From the NCBI GenBank assembly GCA_021767245.1, contig JAASTO010000102.1, forward strand, positions 1 to 8,774: a stretch of 8,774 bases of DNA. The letters run 5' to 3'. Each line of letters opens with the position of its first letter. Within the stretch, counting starts at the first letter, position 1. This document shows, one piece after another, positions 1-5,919 of the stretch. The notes beneath the pieces were generated by a model, which did not search any database, was not told the DNA's origin, and saw only the letters and a program-made list of their open reading frames with translations. A program made the translations under genes and the position numbers. The stretch is from Balneolaceae bacterium (GTDB taxonomy: Bacteria; Bacteroidota; Rhodothermia; Balneolales; Balneolaceae).

Positions 1-1
1 C

Positions 2-40
2 CAAACCGAAATGAAAATGGGCATGGGAATGCGCAAATAG
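2..40 (+). CDS. 3' end of an upstream gene with a Met-rich tail (possibly nosL)
   Basis: Only about 12 codons and a TAG stop fall inside the window. Read in this frame they give QTEMKMGMGMRK, a short Met-rich basic tail of the kind seen on proteins that handle Cu(I). In nos clusters the gene just before nosD is often nosL, a copper-chaperone lipoprotein, or another copper or redox accessory, so NosL is a reasonable guess, but nothing in these few residues proves it. The frame used by nosD is also open back to position 1, so the frame choice rests on the Met-rich composition and on the stop lying just before the nosD ribosome binding site. Confidence 0.4.
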   Translation, partial: QTEMKMGMGMRK

Positions 41-60
41 CATTCAGTTTTAAAATAAAT

Positions 61-66
61 GGAGGT
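61..66 (+). promoter_or_regulatory. Shine-Dalgarno site of nosD
   Basis: GGAGGT sits 6-7 bases before the TTG at 73. It is the strongest ribosome binding site in the window, and it decides the start: the TTG is followed directly by a lipophilic signal peptide, while the nearby ATG at 59 is in another frame and stops after five codons. Confidence 0.75.
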
Positions 67-72
67 CAAAAA

Positions 73-1314
73 TTGAAAGGTATTAAATACATAGCCCTGG
101 CAGGAGTATTTCTGCTCATCGGGTCCGTGGCTTCAGCGCAAACGGTAACGGTGTCTCCAAATGGTGAGGTAAAAACCATTGCTGAGGGGCTGGAGTTAGT
201 ACAACCGAACGATACTCTTATCATTAGGCAGGGGACCTATCTTGAACACAATCTGATGGTTGATAAATCGGTAACGATCATAGGTAAAGGTCGTCCGGTG
301 TTGGATGGCGAGAAGAAAGGATTCATCCTGGTGATAACCGCAGATGATGTAACCGTGAAAGGCCTGGAGGTTCGGAATACCAGCACCAGCTTTATGGAAG
401 ATTATGCCGGAATTTTAGTCGAAAAAACCCAGAATACGGTGATTGAAGACAACCGACTCATCGATAATTTCTTTGGGATCTATCTGGCTGAAACTGATAA
501 AGCGGTGATACGGAATAACTATCTTTCCGCCTCGGGAGAACGGGAGACCTCTTCCGGGAATGGTATTCACCTGTGGTACAGTAAGGACACAAAAATTGAA
601 GACAACTATGTTCGCGGCCATCGCGACGGCCTGTATTTTGAATTCGTGGATGGCGCCCACATCACCAATAATCTGAGTGAAGAAAATATCCGATACGGTA
701 TTCACTTCATGTATTCTGACAACTGCAGTTATGTGGAAAATACCTTCAGGGATAATGGAGGAGGGGTAGCGGTGATGTACACATCGAATGTTGAGATCAT
801 TGGAAACCGGTTTGAGGATAACTGGGGTTCTTCTGCCTACGGTATGCTATTGAAGGAGATCAACCGAAGCCGCATTGAAAACAATCATTTTGAGAATAAT
901 TCAGTAGGTCTGTATATAGAAGCCACCAGCCGAAATGAAGTGAAAGGAAATACTTTTCGCCAAAATGGCTGGGCGATAAAACTGATGGCGAATTCCACAG
1001 ATAATATGTTCAGTGAGAATAACTTCATTGCCAATTCTTTTGAAGTTTCTACCAACAGCCGCCGTAATTTTAATGAGTTTACAGGGAATTACTGGAGTCA
1101 GTATGAAGGCTACGACCTGGACCGGGATGGAGTTGGCGATGTGCCGCATCAACCGGTACGTTTGTTTACCATATTGGTTGAAAAGCAGCCGCAGTCCTTA
1201 CTGCTACTCAGAAGTCTGCTCATCGATATCCTCGATGCCGCAGAAAAAGTAATGCCGGCGCTAACCCCGGAAACCCTCATTGACATCAAACCACAAATGG
1301 ATCAGTTACCATGA
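73..1314 (+). CDS. nosD: NosD, periplasmic beta-helix protein for N2O reductase copper-centre assembly
   Basis: NosD is the periplasmic partner of the NosFY ABC transporter and acts in maturation of the copper sites of nitrous oxide reductase NosZ. The 413-residue product has a Sec signal peptide (basic start, hydrophobic residues 6-19, likely cut after ASA at about 20-22). Residues about 85-330 hold a run of 22-24-residue PbH1 repeats with the pattern I-x-x-N-x-F/Y-x-x-N...G-I/L-Y, typical of a right-handed parallel beta-helix. Near the C-terminus, GNYWSQYEGYDLDRDGVGD (338-356) is the family hallmark, followed by the amphipathic Leu-rich tail (about 363-395) usual for NosD. The start is TTG, supported by the GGAGGT site. 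The stop overlaps the nosF start (ATGA at 1311-1314), which indicates translational coupling. Length is normal for the family. The call is firm. Confidence 0.95.
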   Translation: MKGIKYIALAGVFLLIGSVASAQTVTVSPNGEVKTIAEGLELVQPNDTLIIRQGTYLEHNLMVDKSVTIIGKGRPVLDGEKKGFILVITADDVTVKGLEVRNTSTSFMEDYAGILVEKTQNTVIEDNRLIDNFFGIYLAETDKAVIRNNYLSASGERETSSGNGIHLWYSKDTKIEDNYVRGHRDGLYFEFVDGAHITNNLSEENIRYGIHFMYSDNCSYVENTFRDNGGGVAVMYTSNVEIIGNRFEDNWGSSAYGMLLKEINRSRIENNHFENNSVGLYIEATSRNEVKGNTFRQNGWAIKLMANSTDNMFSENNFIANSFEVSTNSRRNFNEFTGNYWSQYEGYDLDRDGVGDVPHQPVRLFTILVEKQPQSLLLLRSLLIDILDAAEKVMPALTPETLIDIKPQMDQLP

Positions 1315-2021
1315 TTGAATTAAAAGGATTAAAAAAGAACTTTGGTCGGTTAACCGTTCTGGATGACCTTGATCTGGAAATTCCATCAGGTCAGGCCACC
1401 GGTATTGTGGGACCAAATGGCTCGGGAAAAACAACCACTATCAAAAGTATACTGGGTCTGGTCAAGCCAACAGAAGGGGAGATACGGATCGATGGCGAGC
1501 TGGTAAATAACCGCTGGGAGTACAGGGAGAAGATCGGGTATATGCCACAGGTTGCCCGCTATCCCGAAAATATGACCGTTGAAGAACTGTTTCGGTTCAT
1601 AAAAAATATCAGGGGAGATCAACCTTCCAATGAGGAGGAGTTGATCAAGCACTTTGGGTTGGAATCGGAGCTCAAAAAACGCATGCGAACACTTTCCGGC
1701 GGTAACCGGCAGAAAGTTGGAGCGGTCTTATCAATGATGTTCAACCCGGATATCCTCATCTTTGATGAGCCTACAGCAGGACTTGATCCGCGCTCAAGCG
1801 TACAGTTCAAGAAAAAAGTGAGAGAACTCAAGGATCAGGGAAAGACTATCATGCTGACCACGCACATTATGAGTGAGATCGAGGAGCTGGCTGATCACCT
1901 GATCTTTATTGTGGAAGGCAAGATCAAATATCACGGACCAATGGATGAATTACTGAATGAACATAAAGAGCAGCGCTTAGAAGGAGCCGTTGCCAAAATG
2001 ATGGAGGAGGAAGCCGCATGA
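1311..2021 (+). CDS. nosF: NosF, ABC transporter ATPase of the NosDFY complex
   Basis: This is the cytoplasmic ATP-binding subunit that drives the NosDFY machine in NosZ copper-site assembly. The 236-residue protein has a full ABC core: Walker A GPNGSGKT (34-41), Q-loop Gln80 in YMPQ, signature LSGGNRQKV (128-136), Walker B ILIFDEP (148-154, catalytic Glu153), D-loop AGLDPRS and H-loop His185. Sequence and length match the NosF/CcmA-like subgroup of exporter ATPases, and the position between nosD and nosY fixes the assignment. It starts inside the nosD stop (ATGA) and ends inside the nosY start (ATGA at 2018-2021). There is no separate Shine-Dalgarno site, so expression probably depends on ribosomes finishing nosD. 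All catalytic residues are present. Confidence 0.95.
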   Translation: MIELKGLKKNFGRLTVLDDLDLEIPSGQATGIVGPNGSGKTTTIKSILGLVKPTEGEIRIDGELVNNRWEYREKIGYMPQVARYPENMTVEELFRFIKNIRGDQPSNEEELIKHFGLESELKKRMRTLSGGNRQKVGAVLSMMFNPDILIFDEPTAGLDPRSSVQFKKKVRELKDQGKTIMLTTHIMSEIEELADHLIFIVEGKIKYHGPMDELLNEHKEQRLEGAVAKMMEEEAA

Positions 2022-2809
2022 AAGCTCTAACTATTTTAAACTACCAGTGGAAAGACCTGATCCGGGGAAAATGGATTTTTGGATATGCTCTGATCTACTT
2101 ACTGATCACGGATGCACTTATTCGGTTTGGTGGAGCCGGTCCTAAGGCCTTACTCAGTATTTCCAATGTGATGCTACTCTTGATCCCTCTTGTGGGGATG
2201 ATCTACGGGGCCTTATACCTCTATCAATCCCGTGAATTCACTGAACTACTGTTGGCTCAACCTTTGGACCGAAAAACCCTTTTTTGGGGATTGTATGGTG
2301 GTTTAGCGGTGCCTCTATCGGCTGCATTTATTCTGGGCACCTTATTGCCGATGCTTTATAACGGCATGTTCTTCGGTGAACAGATCGCTTCAATTCTTTT
2401 ACTGTTGGGTTTAGGATTGGTCCTGACGCTGTTGTTCACTGGAATCGGATTCTGGCTGGGGCTTGCTTTCTTCGAGGACCGCATCAAAGGCCTTGGTTTT
2501 GCCCTGGTCGGCTGGTTGTTTTTGGCCATTCTGTATGACGGACTGGTACTTCTGACCATTTTTGTACTTGGCGATTATCCCATCGAAAAACCGATGCTGG
2601 CATTGACCATGCTGAACCCGATCGATCTGGCACGCATTACGGTGTTGTTGGAATTTGATATTTCAGCTTTGATGGGTTACACCGGCGCGGTATTTAACCG
2701 ATTTTTCGGGAATTTTTATGGTATGATCACCGCTGTAACAAGTATGCTTATCTGGCTGGCCCTTCCGCTTTACGGGGCAACTAAAAGATTTCGAAAAATG
2801 GATTTTTGA
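2018..2809 (+). CDS. nosY: NosY, ABC-2 type membrane subunit of the NosDFY complex
   Basis: NosY is the membrane subunit that pairs with NosF and carries NosD on its periplasmic face. The 263-residue protein is strongly hydrophobic, with about six membrane segments: roughly 17-35, 48-70, 91-113, 123-150, 158-184 and 234-254. The first ~16 residues (KALTILNYQWKDLIRGKW) form the cytoplasmic amphipathic entry helix of ABC-2 permeases. The LNPIDLARI stretch (199-207) in the long loop before the last membrane segment matches a motif common in NosY. Its start overlaps the nosF stop by four bases. It is the last gene of the nos block: the next 240 bases have no convincing gene and base composition drops after it. 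Confidence comes from both sequence and order. Confidence 0.93.
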   Translation: MKALTILNYQWKDLIRGKWIFGYALIYLLITDALIRFGGAGPKALLSISNVMLLLIPLVGMIYGALYLYQSREFTELLLAQPLDRKTLFWGLYGGLAVPLSAAFILGTLLPMLYNGMFFGEQIASILLLLGLGLVLTLLFTGIGFWLGLAFFEDRIKGLGFALVGWLFLAILYDGLVLLTIFVLGDYPIEKPMLALTMLNPIDLARITVLLEFDISALMGYTGAVFNRFFGNFYGMITAVTSMLIWLALPLYGATKRFRKMDF

Positions 2810-2816
2810 TAATCCA
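2799..2816 (+). terminator. weak stem-loop across the nosY stop codon
   Basis: TGGATT (2799-2804) and AATCCA (2811-2816) pair perfectly around a 6-base loop that contains the TGA stop of nosY. The only T-run (T6 at 2842-2847) lies about 25 bases downstream, so this is not a classic intrinsic terminator. It may be a weak 3'-end or stability hairpin, or chance. Confidence 0.2.
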
Positions 2817-2845
2817 ATGAGAGATCCAAACCGTTAAAGCCTTTT

Positions 2846-2857
2846 TTGTTATAACAA
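2846..2857. repeat. 12-bp perfect palindrome TTGTTATAACAA
   Basis: A self-complementary 12-mer lies in the nosY-ccoS gap, directly after a T-run. It has TTG/CAA ends like Crp/Fnr-family sites, but its length (12, not 14) does not fit the standard FNR/DNR spacing. It may be a dimeric regulator site, but the region is AT-rich and chance is a real alternative. Confidence 0.3.
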
Positions 2858-2905
2858 CTAATAAATGCACAGAAAAATTATTTTCTTTCAGTCCGTTTAG
2901 AATAG

Positions 2906-2946
2906 AGTTAATTCAAATCTTATTTAATTAATAGAATGAATTAACT
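2906..2946. repeat. 10-bp perfect inverted repeat in the nosY-ccoS gap
   Basis: AGTTAATTCA (2906-2915) and TGAATTAACT (2937-2946) are exact reverse complements separated by 21 bases, so their centres lie 31 bp apart, close to three helical turns. That geometry could suit a protein bound on one face of the DNA or a long hairpin in RNA. The intervening DNA is almost all A/T and contains TTAATTAA at 2924-2931. It lies between the nos and cco blocks, where a cco promoter region would be expected. Confidence 0.45.
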
Positions 2947-2979
2947 TGGTTTATAATTTAATTGCTTGTGATGACCTGG

Positions 2980-3020
2980 CAGTAGAAAATCGGCAATCTT
3001 GCATTAACCATTTTCTATTG
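2980..3020 (+). promoter_or_regulatory. leader stem-loop before the cco operon
   Basis: TAGAAAAT (2983-2990) pairs exactly with ATTTTCTA (3010-3017). In RNA the stem extends by G-U, A-U and C-G pairs to 2980/3020, giving 11 pairs. The 19-base loop contains a second small dyad, GCAA-TC-TTGC (2993-3002). It ends about 30 bases before the first cco start codon and has no T-run after it, so a leader structure or operator fits better than a terminator. Confidence 0.35.
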
Positions 3021-3049
3021 GCACTTTGAGGCTCACCCAAATAACTTTG
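3018..3049 (+). promoter_or_regulatory. candidate Bacteroidota-type promoter of the cco operon
   Basis: TAACTTTG (3042-3049) fits the TAnnTTTG -7 element known from Bacteroides and Flavobacterium, with TTG (3018-3020) 21 bases upstream as a possible -33 element. The problem is position: transcription would start at about 3054-3057, on top of the ATG at 3053, so the mRNA would be leaderless or the true start codon lies further in. It is one short match and could be chance. Confidence 0.22.
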
Positions 3050-3052
3050 CGA

Positions 3053-3256
3053 ATGGACTTTAGCTCAGGAACAGTATCAGTTTTTTCAATATCAGTTCTT
3101 ATGGTGGTTACCGCATTGGTAATTTTGATATTTTCCATAAAAAAAGGACTGATAAAAAATCTAAAACAGGATGCTATGATTCCATTTGAGGAAGATGAAC
3201 CTGTGGGTGAACCTACCGATCAATTATTTAATGAAGTCAAAGAATCCGATACTTAG
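3053..3256 (+). CDS. ccoS: CcoS-like small membrane protein of cbb3 oxidase assembly
   Basis: A 67-residue protein with one N-terminal membrane helix (about 8-29) and a short acidic cytoplasmic tail. CcoS proteins have one helix followed by a pattern near SGQFDDLE..A..ILFDDD. Here the residues after the helix, KKGLIKNLKQDAMIPFEEDE (30-49), keep the Gly, Leu, Ala, Phe and acidic run but carry Lys/Asn where CcoS has Asp. In known systems CcoS is needed for cofactor insertion into cbb3 oxidase, which fits its place five bases before ccoN. I chose the ATG at 3053; a TTG at 3026 would add nine polar residues. No clear ribosome site precedes either. It could instead be an unrelated small accessory subunit in the role of CcoQ, so the name is tentative. 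Confidence 0.5.
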   Translation: MDFSSGTVSVFSISVLMVVTALVILIFSIKKGLIKNLKQDAMIPFEEDEPVGEPTDQLFNEVKESDT

Positions 3257-3263
3257 AAAGTAT
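3249..3263 (+). promoter_or_regulatory. mini-hairpin across the ccoS stop and ccoN start
   Basis: ATACTT (3249-3254) and AAGTAT (3258-3263) are exact complements around a 3-base loop. The hairpin covers the TAG of the upstream gene and the AT of the ccoN ATG, so it could make ccoN translation depend on ribosomes arriving from ccoS. It is only six weak base pairs. Confidence 0.25.
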
Positions 3264-4671
3264 GAAAGTAAGAAAATTTGATAGTGCAGCAGAACGGCGA
3301 AATTTTATTGATCGGGATTCCAGCAAGGTTCTGCTGTCTTTTTTTACATCCGGGATGATTTGGCTACTAATTGGATCGACACTTGCCATAATAGCTTCAT
3401 TCAAACTGCATTTACCCAATTTTTTAGGTGATATTTCTTGGTTGACCTTTGGTAGGGTTAGGCCATTACACCTGAATACAATGGTATATGGATGGGCTTC
3501 AATGACCGGTGCCGGCGTGGCGTTATGGCTGCTTACGAGAACACTTCGTATAGTAATTCCAATTCAGAAGACCATACTTACAGGCCTCGTTATCTGGAAT
3601 ATTGGACTTACTATTGGATCTTTTCAGATTCTTGGTGGTTATTCAAGAGGTATGGAATGGCTTGAAATCCCATTTTCTTCAGCGATACTTATGGTTGTTG
3701 GGTTAGTGCCATTACTGATAGCATCACTTACAATGCTTGGAAACAGAGCTTCTAAGCATTTATATATTTCGGTTTATTACATAATTGCGGCTTTTGTATG
3801 GATCTTTGCACTCTTGCTTGTAGCCTATGTACCTGATTTTGATACGACTGTTCAAGGAGGCATGAACTGGTGGTATGCTCACAATGCACTTGGTTTATGG
3901 TTCACTCCAATATGCCTTGCTGCAGCCTACTACCTTATTCCAAAAGTTACAGGCAGGCCTATTTATAGCTATTCATTAAGCTTACTGGGGTTTTGGACCT
4001 TGGCATTGTTTTATAATTGGAATGGTTTTCATCACTTGATTGGTGGACCGGTGCCTACCTGGGCAACAACCATTTCAATTGCTGCAAGTGTGATGATGAT
4101 CATTCCGGTAGTGACGGTGGCAGTGAATCACCACCTTACAGTGGTAGGTGTATTTAAGCGTGTTATCAATTCGCCTACATTGAGGTTTGTCGTTTTTGGA
4201 GCGATGAGTTATACATTTGTAAGTCTGCAGGGGAGTCTTCAAGCTCTAAGAAACGTAAATGAGGTAATTCACTTTACACACTATGTGATAGCTCATGCTC
4301 ATATTGGAATGTATGCATTTGTGACGATGGTACTCTTTGGGTCTATGTACTATATCATGCCCCGAATCACCGGGAATGAATGGCAGTCTAAAAGCCGGAT
4401 AAAATGGCATTTTTGGCTGAGTGCCGTTGGGATCATTTTATATATAGTAGCCTTACAAATTGGTGGAATATGGCAAGGATTTCTCATGAATGATCCGGAC
4501 ATACCCTTTTTGGAGATAGTGGAAAAAATGAAACCGTTTCTTGAATCCCGCTCAGTTGCGGCCATATTATTGACAACCGGTCACATAATATTTGCCTACT
4601 CTTATTTTAAAATTATTAAAAGAGACTCAAGTGAAAAAAGTAAAATTGTAACTCAAAACTTTGGCGATTGA
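3262..4671 (+). CDS. ccoN: CcoN, catalytic subunit I of a cbb3-type (C-family) heme-copper oxidase
   Basis: The catalytic subunit reduces O2 at a heme b3-CuB centre and pumps protons across the inner membrane. The 469-residue protein has about 12 membrane helices. Ligands can be read directly: His70 in GRVRPLHLNTM (low-spin heme b), His207 in WWYAHNALG and His257-His258 in NGFHHL (CuB), His345 (heme b3) and His347 (heme b) in IAHAHIG. Tyr251, six residues before the His pair, matches the C-family Tyr that cross-links to a CuB His. Glu132 and Glu135 (MEWLEIP) match the conserved Glu pair near the calcium site. The position that aligns without gaps to Glu323 of P. stutzeri CcoN is Gln323 (codon 4228-4230). 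Active-site Tyr and absence of the NorB motifs argue for an oxygen reductase over a canonical NO reductase. It is not fused to CcoO, unlike the CcoNO fusion frequent in Bacteroidota. The start is ATG, five bases after ccoS. Confidence 0.92.
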   Translation: MKVRKFDSAAERRNFIDRDSSKVLLSFFTSGMIWLLIGSTLAIIASFKLHLPNFLGDISWLTFGRVRPLHLNTMVYGWASMTGAGVALWLLTRTLRIVIPIQKTILTGLVIWNIGLTIGSFQILGGYSRGMEWLEIPFSSAILMVVGLVPLLIASLTMLGNRASKHLYISVYYIIAAFVWIFALLLVAYVPDFDTTVQGGMNWWYAHNALGLWFTPICLAAAYYLIPKVTGRPIYSYSLSLLGFWTLALFYNWNGFHHLIGGPVPTWATTISIAASVMMIIPVVTVAVNHHLTVVGVFKRVINSPTLRFVVFGAMSYTFVSLQGSLQALRNVNEVIHFTHYVIAHAHIGMYAFVTMVLFGSMYYIMPRITGNEWQSKSRIKWHFWLSAVGIILYIVALQIGGIWQGFLMNDPDIPFLEIVEKMKPFLESRSVAAILLTTGHIIFAYSYFKIIKRDSSEKSKIVTQNFGD

Positions 4672-4675
4672 GATC

Positions 4676-5245
4676 ATGGGGAATAACTTAGTATTAATTT
4701 TTGGAGCAGTTGCGTTATTCATATCGTCTATGGTAGGGTTAGTTTATGTTCCACAAATATTGGCAGATAAAGAATTGGTCACTGAACAATACGTGCCTTC
4801 CAATATTAAAAAAGGACACAAAATATACGTTAGGGAGGGATGTGTTTATTGTCACACACAGCAAGTCAGGCCAAAAGGATTTGGTGCAGATTTTGAACGG
4901 GGGTGGGGTGTAGCATCTCTACCAGAAGATTATAAGGGTCTTACACCACATGTGCTTGGCACAATGAGAACAGGCCCTGATCTGGCAAATATTGGTAAAA
5001 GGCAGCCAAGCAGAGACTGGCACTATACACATCTGTTTGCACCTGAATCCGTCTCACCCGGTTCTATAATGCCCCCATTTCCCTGGCTTTTTGAAGTAGT
5101 TGATGAGAATAGAATCACGAATAGAAAAGAGGTCAATTTACCCGGAGATTTTTCAATTCAGGGTAAAAAGGTAATACCAACAGAAGAGGCAGAATATTTG
5201 GTCGATTATCTTCTTTCATTAAATCAGGTCAGAACTGAAGAGTAG
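4676..5245 (+). CDS. ccoO: CcoO, membrane-anchored monoheme cytochrome c subunit of cbb3 oxidase
   Basis: CcoO passes electrons from CcoP to the catalytic subunit on the periplasmic side. The 189-residue protein has one N-terminal membrane anchor (about 4-26), then a cytochrome c domain with heme motif CVYCH (56-60) in the setting REGCVYCHTQQVRP, closely matching the CcoO/FixO consensus. TMRTGPDLANIGKR (96-109) and DWHYTHL are further family motifs, and Met132 in GSIMPPFPWL is the probable sixth heme ligand. I take the ATG at 4676, five bases after the ccoN stop; an in-frame TTG at 4661 would overlap ccoN and add five residues. Length is near the short end of the family. The C-terminal residues 165-184 form the usual helix ending a class I cytochrome fold. 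Confidence 0.92.
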   Translation: MGNNLVLIFGAVALFISSMVGLVYVPQILADKELVTEQYVPSNIKKGHKIYVREGCVYCHTQQVRPKGFGADFERGWGVASLPEDYKGLTPHVLGTMRTGPDLANIGKRQPSRDWHYTHLFAPESVSPGSIMPPFPWLFEVVDENRITNRKEVNLPGDFSIQGKKVIPTEEAEYLVDYLLSLNQVRTEE

Positions 5246-5249
5246 ATCT

Positions 5250-5915
5250 ATGGCAAAAAAGGGAAGAGAGAATACAGAAGAATTTGATGATAGCAGGCAA
5301 AATGAGCAGGATGATATTTATGATATTCATCAGGCAGCGCTGAGAGAAAGACCTTTGCCTGAAGAAGGGACTGAAATAGGACCTTGGTGGTTGTATGCAA
5401 TAATATTAACAACGTTTGCATTCGGGTTCTTTTACGCAGGGTTCTATTTTGGTGAATTCAATTACCAGCCTCATCAACTTTACTTAACACAAACTGAAAG
5501 TGAAGCTGAAATTGAGCAGGTAGAACTCACTCAAATGGAGTTGGGGGAGAATATTTATGGGCGGGTGTGTTCAACCTGTCATCAAGCTAATGGTGAGGGA
5601 GTTGAAGGTGCTTTTCCAACATTGGTTGATACGGATTATGTAAACGGAAATGTGAGTCGATTTGCAGGGATCATAATCCACGGTTTATATGGAGAACTTG
5701 AAATTAATGGGGTTAGTTACAATGGAAATATGCCGGCATGGGGGGAACAAATTTCAGACAAAGAGGTCGCAGCAGTAATGACATATGTACGAAATTCATT
5801 TGGCAATAACAGCTCGGATGTTCCGATAGACAGTGTTAAAAGTTACCGAGAAACTTTTGGGGATAGAACAGCTCAATGGGAAGTGGGTGAGCTTAATGAT
5901 ACATTTTTAAACTAG
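5250..5915 (+). CDS. ccoP: CcoP-like monoheme cytochrome c subunit of cbb3 oxidase
   Basis: By order this is subunit III, which takes electrons from soluble or membrane cytochrome c and hands them to CcoO. The 221-residue protein begins with an acidic cytoplasmic stretch, where EEFDDSRQNEQDDIYDIHQA resembles the region before the membrane helix in CcoP. PLPEEGTEIGPWW leads into one helix (about 46-68). A cytochrome c domain follows, with CSTCH (107-111) and a probable Met161 ligand in NGNMPAWGEQISDKEV, a motif typical of CcoP cytochrome domains. Classical CcoP has two such domains and about 300 residues; this one has a single heme site. After the fold there is a ~35-residue polar tail (about 187-221) I do not recognise. 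The start is ATG, four bases after ccoO. The general call is firm; the subtype is unusual. Confidence 0.82.
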   Translation: MAKKGRENTEEFDDSRQNEQDDIYDIHQAALRERPLPEEGTEIGPWWLYAIILTTFAFGFFYAGFYFGEFNYQPHQLYLTQTESEAEIEQVELTQMELGENIYGRVCSTCHQANGEGVEGAFPTLVDTDYVNGNVSRFAGIIIHGLYGELEINGVSYNGNMPAWGEQISDKEVAAVMTYVRNSFGNNSSDVPIDSVKSYRETFGDRTAQWEVGELNDTFLN

Positions 5916-5919
5916 TACT

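Noticed and set aside
2830..2850. Intrinsic terminator at the T6 run after nosY
   Set aside because: No stable GC-rich stem directly precedes the T-run; the nearest stem (2799-2816) is short and too far away.
2846..2857. TTGTTATAACAA as an FNR/DNR box
   Set aside because: FNR-family sites have TTGAT and ATCAA-like halves with a four-base spacer (14 bp); this palindrome is 12 bp with TTGTT halves. I keep it only as an unassigned palindrome.
2865..2900. An 11-residue ORF in the nosY-ccoS gap that might be a leader peptide
   Set aside because: No ribosome site, no run of a regulatory codon, and no terminator/antiterminator pair that it could control.
2810..3052. A known riboswitch in the cco leader
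   Set aside because: The gap has dyads but none of the conserved cores I would recognise (for example cobalamin, TPP or SAM boxes).
3262..4671. Reading this gene as norB (nitric oxide reductase)
   Set aside because: The C-family active-site Tyr251 and the NGFHHL/IAHAHIG context are those of cbb3 oxidases, the NorB-specific Glu motifs are absent, and a CcoO-type subunit follows. NO reduction as a side or altered activity remains possible.
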